Below the pieces are notes generated by a model. It was not told the DNA's origin, searched no databases, and saw only the letters and a list, made by a program, of their open reading frames with translations. From Geminicoccus sp036263595 (lineage in GTDB: Bacteria; Pseudomonadota; Alphaproteobacteria; Geminicoccales; Geminicoccaceae), in the NCBI RefSeq assembly GCF_036263595.1, contig NZ_DATAGQ010000243.1, positions 1 through 17,255 on the forward strand: DNA of 17,255 nt, given 5' to 3'. Positions within the stretch are counted from its first letter, which is position 1. Each line of letters opens with the position of its first letter. Shown here piece after piece: positions 12,405 to 17,255 of this stretch. The position numbers and the translations under genes are program-made.

Positions 12405-12769
12405 TGCCGATGGCCCCGCCCAAGCACTGCCCCAAGCCCGGCCATCCGCCGTTTGTTGGTGCTGGCTGTCCTGTTTGTACGGCTGCCCGCCGTGTTGCCG
12501 TGGAAGCCAGGCGACCCTCGGCGCGTGCCCGTGGCTACGACAGCAAGTGGGAAGCGGCACGGCGTGGCTTCCTTGCGGCTCATCCAAGCTGCGCTTGCGG
12601 TAAGCCGGCTACCACGGTCGACCACGTCATCCCGCACAAGGGCGACACCAGCCTGTTCTGGTCCCGCTCCAACTGGTCGGCTGTCTGCGCCTCCTGCCAC
12701 AGCAGGAAGACGGCCAGCGCTGATGGTGGGTTCGGCCATCCGATCCGGAATGTTGGCCATGACCGCTGA
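12404..12769 (+). CDS. Phage HNH endonuclease (packaging-associated)
   Basis: A 121-residue protein starting at ATG 12404 or possibly at ATG 12410. It carries the phage HNH pattern: RGYDSKWEAARRGFL, zinc ligands C63/C65 and C95/C98, and catalytic D73-H74, N90 and H99 within DHVIPH...SNW...CASCH. HNH proteins next to terminase genes in HK97-like cos phages assist TerL in cutting concatemers at cos, so packaging is the likely role rather than homing. Coupled by overlap to the connector gene upstream; a 49-codon frame or a 135-base gap follows before the small terminase gene. Confidence 0.88.
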   Translation: MPMAPPKHCPKPGHPPFVGAGCPVCTAARRVAVEARRPSARARGYDSKWEAARRGFLAAHPSCACGKPATTVDHVIPHKGDTSLFWSRSNWSAVCASCHSRKTASADGGFGHPIRNVGHDR

Positions 12770-12908
12770 CTTGCTCGGCTTGGTGCCGCTGCTCATGCAT
12801 TCCACGGCTCAGGCACGGGGTATAGCTCAAGCTTTCCCAGCCTGGGTACAGGACCGTTGTCGCCACCTCGCGCGCAATTTTCTCGGCTTCTGGGGATTTC
12901 GGCGATGA
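12759..12908 (+). CDS. Possible 49-aa protein bridging HNH and small terminase genes
   Basis: An ATG at 12759 lies inside the last codons of the HNH gene, and the frame ends with a TGA at 12906-12908 that overlaps the terminase ATG (ATGA at 12905). The product starts MTADLLGLVPLLMHS and ends RNFLGFWGFRR; it is basic with a hydrophobic start. Filling the gap exactly and overlapping on both sides is the pattern of translational coupling, but the ribosome site is weak and I know no family. It could be a leader that couples terminase translation to HNH, or chance; the same region could instead hold cos. Confidence 0.35.
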   Translation: MTADLLGLVPLLMHSTAQARGIAQAFPAWVQDRCRHLARNFLGFWGFRR

Positions 12909-13312
12909 GGGGCCGCAAGCCAAAGCTCAAGGTGATCGACGGCGGCCTCCTGCAGGGCCGTTGCCCGCCTGCCCCTGCTTGGCTCACGGCACAGGCGAAG
13001 GCGGAATGGCGACGGGCTGCCCCGGAGATCCACGGCCGCCGGCTGTTGACGCCAGACACGCTGGCGACCCTGGAGAGCTATTGCATCGCGGCCGGCATGG
13101 TCCGCGAGCTGGAAGAGGTCATGGGCCGGGATGGCCGCATGATCGAGACGGAAGACGGTCCCAAACCGCACCCCGCGTTCAAGATGCAGTCGGCCGCCAT
13201 GCGCGAGGCACGGCTACTGGCGGCCGAACTCGGCTTCATGCCGCACCGGCGCGCTACCAAGACCAAGGAAGAGAGCAAGACCGATGAGTGGGCGGACGAT
13301 CTTCTCGCCTGA
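12905..13312 (+). CDS. terS: P27-family terminase small subunit
   Basis: A 135-residue protein of the P27/Terminase_4 group (PF05119). ATG 12905 has GGGGA 8 bases upstream. The N-terminal RGRKPKLKVIDGG, the PPAPAWLTAQAKAEWRRAAPEIHGRRLLTPDTLATLESYCIAAG block and the KPHPAFKMQSAAMREARLLAAELGF helix are the family pattern. It forms a ring that recognises the element's packaging site and presents DNA to the large subunit, so it decides which genome is packaged. It overlaps the large terminase gene by 29 bases. An in-frame TTG at 12857 is an unlikely start. Confidence 0.9.
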   Translation: MRGRKPKLKVIDGGLLQGRCPPAPAWLTAQAKAEWRRAAPEIHGRRLLTPDTLATLESYCIAAGMVRELEEVMGRDGRMIETEDGPKPHPAFKMQSAAMREARLLAAELGFMPHRRATKTKEESKTDEWADDLLA

Positions 13313-14903
13313 TCCGGCGCTCTACCCCGATCCTTCCGGCAGAGCTGGCCGCATCTGCCGGTTTGTGAACCGACTTCACTTATGGGAAGGCAGCCACGCC
13401 GGCCAAGCCTTCCACCTGCACGACTGGCAGAGCGCCATCATCCGCCGGATCTACGGCCCGACGACGGAGAACGGCGGCCGGCAGGTCCGCATGGCCTGCA
13501 TCTGGATACCCAGGGGCAACGCCAAGACGACCTTGGCCTCCGCCCTGGCGCTGGCGCATTTTCTCGGCCCGGAAGCTGAGCCGGGCGGCCAGATCGTCAT
13601 GGCCGCAGCCGATCGCGAGAATGCCGGCATCGCCTTCAACTCCGCGCACCAGTTCGTCCAGCAGGACCAGGTCCTGTCCAAGCGGGTGCGGCCGATCGAG
13701 AGCAGGAAGATCCTGCTGCATCCGGGCACGCAGGGGAAGATGTCGGCGATCAGCACGGAGGCCTACTCCAAGCACGGCCTGAACGTGAGCTTCTTCCTGG
13801 CCGATGAGGTGCATGCCTGGCCGGCAGCGGAAGCGAGGAAGCTGTTCGGCGTGGTGACCGACAGCATGGTCAAGCGCACCAATCCCCTCACCATCGTGAT
13901 CTCCACCGCCGGTGAGGGCCAGGGCACGCTGGCGAGCGATCTCTGGCAGTACAGCCACAAGGTAGCCTCAGGTGAGATCGAGGATCCGACCTTCGCGCCG
14001 ATCATCTTTGCGGCCGATCCGGCAGCGGATTGGAAGGACGAGCAGGCTTGGCGTTCGGCCAATCCCGCGATTGAGGCTGGCTTCCTGTCGCTCGAGGAGC
14101 TGCGCACCAAGGCCAAGCGGATCGCGCACTTCCCGGCGGAGATCTCCAGCTTCAAGCGCTTCCACTTGAACATCTGGACGGATGGCGCGGCTGAGCCGTG
14201 GGTGGATCTGGCCGTGTATGACCAAGCCGAGCCCATGCGGCCCGCTGCCGAGCTGCTGGGGCAGCCCTGCTGGGTGGGTGTCGATTTGTCGTCGGTGGAG
14301 GATTTGACGGCAGTAGTGGCAGTGTTCCCGCTTGAGGATGAGGACGAGGTCCGACGCTACGACGTCCTGCCGATGTTCTTCCTGCCGAAAGCCAACATCG
14401 CCCGCAAAGCCGAACAGGATCAGGCGGACTATCTGCGTTGGGCCGAGGCCGGGCACCTGCGCCTGACCCCCGGCAACGTGGTCGACTACAGCGGCGTGCT
14501 CGGCTGGATCGAGGAGCTTGCAGCGGACTACAGCGTCCAGGAGATCGCGATCGACCGCTGGAACAGTACGGCGGTCACCACGGCCCTGCAGGAGGCAGGC
14601 TTCACCGTCTCTGCCTTCGGCCAGGGTTTTGCCTCGATGGCCGCACCGGTGAAGGAGCTGAAGGCGGCGCTGCTGGCGGGCAGGTTCCGGCATGGCGGTA
14701 ACCCGGTGCTGCGCTCCTGCTTCGGCAACGTGGCGGCGGAGACCGACGCGGCCGAGAACGAGAAGCTTCACAAGCGCCGCTCGCGCGGGCGGATCGATGG
14801 TGCGGTGGCTGCCGCGATGGCGGTTGGGCGCATCCTGGCGAACGAGACCGCACCTAGCATCTACACGACCGGCGAGAGATCAGACGGCCTCCTAAGCATC
14901 TAA
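13284..14903 (+). CDS. terL: HK97-type terminase large subunit
   Basis: A 539-residue packaging ATPase/nuclease (Terminase_1-like, PF03354). The deviant Walker A is IPRGNAKT (K81), Walker B is FFLADE (D174, E175) and the coupling motif is ISTAG. The RNase H-like nuclease shows D334 in VGVDLSSVEDLTA, D424 in AIDRWN and D505 in RIDGAVAAAMAV. It docks on the portal, pumps DNA into the procapsid and cuts it at the ends. ATG 13284 lies within the end of terS with AAGGAAGAGAG upstream. It is the last gene of the head operon; the next, convergent gene ends 11 bases away. Confidence 0.95.
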   Translation: MSGRTIFSPDPALYPDPSGRAGRICRFVNRLHLWEGSHAGQAFHLHDWQSAIIRRIYGPTTENGGRQVRMACIWIPRGNAKTTLASALALAHFLGPEAEPGGQIVMAAADRENAGIAFNSAHQFVQQDQVLSKRVRPIESRKILLHPGTQGKMSAISTEAYSKHGLNVSFFLADEVHAWPAAEARKLFGVVTDSMVKRTNPLTIVISTAGEGQGTLASDLWQYSHKVASGEIEDPTFAPIIFAADPAADWKDEQAWRSANPAIEAGFLSLEELRTKAKRIAHFPAEISSFKRFHLNIWTDGAAEPWVDLAVYDQAEPMRPAAELLGQPCWVGVDLSSVEDLTAVVAVFPLEDEDEVRRYDVLPMFFLPKANIARKAEQDQADYLRWAEAGHLRLTPGNVVDYSGVLGWIEELAADYSVQEIAIDRWNSTAVTTALQEAGFTVSAFGQGFASMAAPVKELKAALLAGRFRHGGNPVLRSCFGNVAAETDAAENEKLHKRRSRGRIDGAVAAAMAVGRILANETAPSIYTTGERSDGLLSI

Positions 14904-14914
14904 ATCAAAAGTTA

Positions 14915-15640
14915 CTAAATACTAAATATTTTATTCATATTTGTTACAATATCTGTAAAGTTCTTTATATGAGGAAGAACAGATGTCATACTGTTCCAGT
15001 AGGATTTTGCAGCTATAGTATTAGTATTATCCGAAGCTATTTCTCTTTTGAGTAGCTCAAAATACTGAAAAGCTTCATTATTTTTTGAAGCTATTACTAT
15101 TTTTTCTAATGTTATTAGGGTATTTTTTAAATCTTCATTTACATTATTATTATATTTATTAAAAGAATTTTCCACATATGATTTGTAAATTATATTTCCT
15201 TTGTTATTTTCCATATTTATCTTCTCTGCCTCCAGCACTTTTTGCATTTTTTCTCTGTTTTTCTCAGCAGTCCTGTCCTCAAGCTCTTTCACATCTCTCT
15301 CATAGAGGCCATTGGCTCTGCCCATTACAACAAAGAGGCCGATTGCCGATAAAAGTATTACGCCTATACCTATGGGAGATGGTCCCCTTTCAGCCAGAGT
15401 AATAGCCAGTATCATTCCACCAAAGAAACTAAAAAATAGTACTTGAATTACTATACCGTGGTTTCGGTATCTTCTTTCTATTCTTTTATGTTCCTCAGGA
15501 AAATAATGCCTGCTATCTGGTGATGGTTCAATCATCCTCTTTCGAGCCGCTAAGTGTACTGCTGCTAGATGCATGGCACCTCCTATTACAGGTATATGCG
15601 CCATTACCAATGTGGATCTGTACTTAATGTCTGAGGGCAT
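14915..15640 (-). CDS. AT-rich two-span membrane protein with coiled coil (cargo)
   Basis: Up to 241 residues from ATG 15640. A better ribosome site (AGGAGGT, 3 bases before the ATG) favours an in-frame start at 15574, giving 219 residues. Two membrane spans lie at about residues 61-82 and 88-107, followed by a charged coiled-coil-like helix (about 112-145) and a Lys/Asn/Ile-rich C-terminal domain. I recognise no family. It lies on the opposite strand to the head operon, is much more AT-rich than its surroundings, and is itself mixed: the first half is near 45% GC, the last 100 codons far lower. This is typical of horizontally acquired cargo; a host-manipulation or anti-phage role is only a guess. 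Confidence 0.7.
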   Translation of the reverse strand: MPSDIKYRSTLVMAHIPVIGGAMHLAAVHLAARKRMIEPSPDSRHYFPEEHKRIERRYRNHGIVIQVLFFSFFGGMILAITLAERGPSPIGIGVILLSAIGLFVVMGRANGLYERDVKELEDRTAEKNREKMQKVLEAEKINMENNKGNIIYKSYVENSFNKYNNNVNEDLKNTLITLEKIVIASKNNEAFQYFELLKREIASDNTNTIAAKSYWNSMTSVLPHIKNFTDIVTNMNKIFSI

Positions 15641-15719
15641 CTTCTGCTAGCGCACGATCAACGATCCAGAAGAAAAATTACCAGCCGGCTATTCTCGTGT
15701 CTGGAATTCTCTCAGCACT

Positions 15720-15754
15720 CTACCTAAGGTTATAAAACGTATTCTACCTTAGGT
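15720..15754. promoter_or_regulatory. Paired operators CTACCTWAGGT around a TATAAA box
   Basis: CTACCTAAGGT (15720-15730) and CTACCTTAGGT (15744-15754) are direct copies 24 bases apart. Each contains the odd palindrome ACCT-W-AGGT, so each can bind a dimer. Between them is TATAAA (15731-15736), a good -10 box. A repressor on both sites would occlude this promoter. I do not see these 11-mers elsewhere in the window. Confidence 0.55.
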
Positions 15755-15802
15755 GGTAGACGCGACGCTGCTGCCGCATGTCAGGAGCCGACTTCAACCC
15801 TG

Positions 15803-15824
15803 GACTGTCGCGCGACTGTCGCGC
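15803..15824 (+). repeat. Tandem GACTGTCGCGC repeat
   Basis: Two perfect abutting copies of the 11-mer GACTGTCGCGC (15803-15813 and 15814-15824), between the paired operators and the hairpin. An 11-base period is one helical turn, so bound proteins would lie on the same DNA face. Confidence 0.6.
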
Positions 15825-15846
15825 AAAGTTTCCACCGCGAAAGCAA

Positions 15847-15878
15847 ACGGGCGAGCCGCTGGACACGGACTCGCCCGT
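15847..15878. terminator. Strong hairpin upstream of the DUF1376 gene
   Basis: Perfect 9-bp inverted repeat ACGGGCGAG/CTCGCCCGT with 14 bases between; an inner CCG/CGG pairing with one bulged base extends the stem. On the reverse strand the stem is followed by TTGCTTTC, fitting a terminator for leftward transcripts. On the forward strand no T-run follows. It could also end a short RNA made from the TATAAA promoter. Confidence 0.5.
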
Positions 15879-15952
15879 CTAAATCGATGCGCCATGGCTT
15901 CTGCAACCAAGCCAAGGCGCAAACACCGCTGCTCGTGTTGGAGTCAACAGCG

Positions 15953-16999
15953 ATGCTTGACGTTGCCGAATCTATGGCTGCCTTCACGCCGGGTCAAGAA
16001 GCGCAAGTAGCCGATGGCTACCTCCGTAAAGCGCATACTTTGATCCGCTGGCGCCCGCATGACCTTGTCCAGGCCCGGCGCGATCGTGAGGAACTATCTT
16101 CCCAGGCGCGGCTGCTCCTGATCGACCTGAACGACCTCCTTTTCGAGCGGAACGGCTGCCTGATCGACGACGATCCCCGTGTTGCCCGTGCCCTAGGTCG
16201 CGACATTAGGGTTTGGCGACGGCTGAAGGCTGTTCTGATCGCATGCGAGCGGCTCTGGATCGGTGACGACGACCACCTGCGCACCCGCGAGACGGAGGAC
16301 GAGTTGCCGAAGGTCCGTGCCCGGATGGCGGCGGCGACGCGGACGGCCGCGTGTGGTCGAGTGGCCAGTAGTTCGGCAAGACTTCCGGAAGACTTCCGGC
16401 AGAAGTCCTCCCGTAAGCCGTTGATTCCCCAGGAGTCCGCTCAACACAGAGACAAAATCAGGAATCTCCCCCCTAACCCCCCGCCAAGCGGGGGGCAACC
16501 GGAGCCAACTCTGTTTGGTCAGGATGATCCTGCCTTTGACGAGGTGTGGGCAGCATGGCCAGCAGAGGGCCGTAAAAAACGTAAGCTTGGATACAAGCAC
16601 TGGCAGGCGAAGCTGGCTGCCGGACTGCCAGTCGAGCTGTTGCAGGCGCGCTGCATGGATCGTGCTCGGGATCGGCGTGCCAAGATGGTCGGGCTGGCCA
16701 GTTTCCTGCGGGATGCCGACTTCGTAGGGGAGGCGATACGGGCAGACATGTCTGTACCGGTGTGGCCAGAGTTCGATCTGGACGAGGATGCCCTGCGCCG
16801 GGTCGATGTGGGCCTATTGCTCACCTGGGGAGGGCAGCTTCCGCTGGAGCGGGCCTATGCCACCATCGGCGAGGCGGAAGTCCTGCGGTTGGCCCGGCTG
16901 GCCCGGGTCCGGCAACTCGACCACCGCGATAGCTGGCGGCTGGTCGAGCAGGCCTGCATGCAAGCGGACCCAGAGTTCCGTCGGCCGGTGATGGAATGA
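15953..16999 (+). CDS. DUF1376-type replication organiser protein
   Basis: A 348-residue protein from ATG 15953 (TGGAG about 9 bases upstream); ATG 15887 is in frame but has no ribosome site. The N-terminal domain matches DUF1376/YdaU-type phage proteins: WRPHDLVQ, then LSSQARLLLIDLNDLLFERNGCLIDDDPRVARALGRDIRVWRRLKAVLI. A Pro/Gly-rich linker leads to a C-terminal block, FDEVWAAWPAEGRKKRKLGYKHWQAKL, typical of phage replisome organisers that recruit the host helicase. It would help start replication alongside VapE. It stands alone behind the operator region, and the DUF6680-like gene follows after 49 bases. The linker region holds repeats and a hairpin that may be origin elements. Confidence 0.7.
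   Translation: MLDVAESMAAFTPGQEAQVADGYLRKAHTLIRWRPHDLVQARRDREELSSQARLLLIDLNDLLFERNGCLIDDDPRVARALGRDIRVWRRLKAVLIACERLWIGDDDHLRTRETEDELPKVRARMAAATRTAACGRVASSSARLPEDFRQKSSRKPLIPQESAQHRDKIRNLPPNPPPSGGQPEPTLFGQDDPAFDEVWAAWPAEGRKKRKLGYKHWQAKLAAGLPVELLQARCMDRARDRRAKMVGLASFLRDADFVGEAIRADMSVPVWPEFDLDEDALRRVDVGLLLTWGGQLPLERAYATIGEAEVLRLARLARVRQLDHRDSWRLVEQACMQADPEFRRPVME
16378..16399 (+). repeat. Tandem AAGACTTCCGG repeat within the replication gene
   Basis: Two perfect abutting copies of the 11-mer AAGACTTCCGG (16378-16388, 16389-16399) lie in the linker-coding part of the DUF1376-type gene, 78 bases before a strong hairpin. Direct repeats inside an initiator gene are a known layout of lambda-like origins. 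Confidence 0.5.
16477..16495. repeat. G/C-tract hairpin within the replication gene
   Basis: Perfect 8-bp inverted repeat CCCCCCGC/GCGGGGGG with a 3-base loop, preceded by a run of six C. It encodes the Pro/Gly-rich linker, so coding use is possible, but an extrudable hairpin beside tandem repeats suggests an origin or priming element. Confidence 0.5.
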
Positions 17000-17048
17000 C
17001 GGCGGCATAAGTTAGCCATATCACTCGGCATCTCTAGTGAGTACCACA

Positions 17049-17255
17049 ATGAATATTGACACTTGGGCAGTGGTACTGGCGACGGCGCTAGGGCCGATTG
17101 GCGCAGTTGCCATTACTTTTTGGCGTAGCGCGACAGAAGCAAAGTATTCTAGGCGGCTCGCTGTGTTCAGGATCTTAATGGCAACCAGGAAGGTCGGCAT
17201 CTCGCAGGATCACGTAAACGCGCTCAACTTGGTTGAAGTAGATTTCTATGGGTGC
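17049..17255 (+). CDS. DUF6680-like membrane-anchored protein, 5' part (crosses the circle junction)
   Basis: The gene starts at ATG 17049 and continues through the end of the window into base 142 onward, giving 171 residues on the circle. Residues 1-30 form one hydrophobic segment (beginning MNIDTWAVVLATALGPIGAV) followed by a basic stretch. This is the usual start of DUF6680-type proteins: one N-terminal membrane anchor, then a cytoplasmic domain. No strong ribosome binding site is visible; a weak GTGAG lies about ten bases upstream. It lies 49 bases downstream of the DUF1376 replication gene on the same strand and may be co-transcribed. The family has no established function. Confidence 0.8.
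   Translation, partial: MNIDTWAVVLATALGPIGAVAITFWRSATEAKYSRRLAVFRILMATRKVGISQDHVNALNLVEVDFYGC
17115..17255. repeat. Terminal direct repeat, right copy
   Basis: Exact copy of bases 1-141. Removing one copy gives a circle of 17,114 bp. The repeat lies wholly inside a coding sequence (the DUF6680-like gene), which would be an odd place for a biological terminus. Confidence 0.95.

Larger units (their letters stand above)
15641..15952. promoter_or_regulatory. Divergent control region before the DUF1376 gene
   Basis: This 312-base gap between divergent genes holds no supported gene. It contains two operator-like 11-mers 24 bases apart, tandem 11-bp repeats and a strong hairpin (listed separately). 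A 38-codon basic frame (15892-16010 region, product ending SRRVKKRK) overlaps the next gene's start, has no ribosome site and is left unannotated. Confidence 0.5.

Noticed and set aside
15753..16010. 85-codon basic frame before and over the DUF1376 start
   Set aside because: It has no ribosome site, runs through the operators and hairpin, and has no recognisable domain.
1..17255. Integrase, att site or tRNA target
   Set aside because: No reading frame shows a recombinase pattern, no tRNA-like sequence was seen, and the only long repeat is the 141-base assembly overlap.

Overview
The window is one complete circular element of about 17.1 kb, opened inside a gene. Bases 1-141 are repeated exactly at 17115-17255, and one reading frame runs intact through the join, so the unique circle is 17,114 bp. 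The likely host is an alphaproteobacterium, probably of the Rhodospirillales/Acetobacteraceae type. This rests on the GC-rich core genes, a GTTC-N7-GTTC LexA-type box, the style of the pentapeptide/membrane protein, and the Trp-rich C-terminus of the DNA-binding coiled-coil protein. The host call is inference.

Layout on the circle: (1) 15641-16999, a control region with operator-like repeats and a strong hairpin, then a DUF1376-type replication organiser gene. (2) 17049 through the junction to 2763, accessory genes: a membrane-anchored DUF6680-like protein, a reverse-strand holin-like protein with its own promoter, and a secreted/membrane pentapeptide-repeat protein. (3) 2773-4431, a small zinc-ribbon gene divergent from three small DNA-binding proteins, with a LexA-type box and dyad repeats between them. 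(4) 4431-7869, a VapE-type primase/helicase whose 3' end carries ten GGACCCCGT iteron-like repeats, followed by two translationally coupled small genes. (5) 8010-8351, a small membrane protein. (6) 8508-14903, a compact HK97-type head and packaging module: portal, protease, major capsid protein, small head-associated protein, gp6-like connector, HNH nuclease, a possible 49-aa ORF, small terminase, large terminase. (7) 14915-15640, an AT-rich reverse-strand membrane gene.

No tail gene, tape measure, tail fibre, endolysin or integrase is recognisable anywhere on the closed circle. Carrying its own replication and its own complete capsid and packaging machinery, but no tail, is the hallmark of capsid-forming phage satellites (cf-PICI-like elements), which make their own heads and borrow helper-phage tails. 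My best reading is an alphaproteobacterial capsid-forming satellite, seen as a replicating or packaged circle. The missing recombinase is unusual and leaves open a plasmid-like lifestyle.

Inferred working: damage or helper signals relieve repression at the LexA-type box and at other operators. VapE, with the DUF1376 protein, replicates the circle from repeat-rich origins. The head operon then builds procapsids, which TerS/TerL/HNH fill. Tails and lysis would come from a helper phage. Several AT-richer membrane proteins look like acquired cargo and may act on the host or on competing phages; that last point is speculation.
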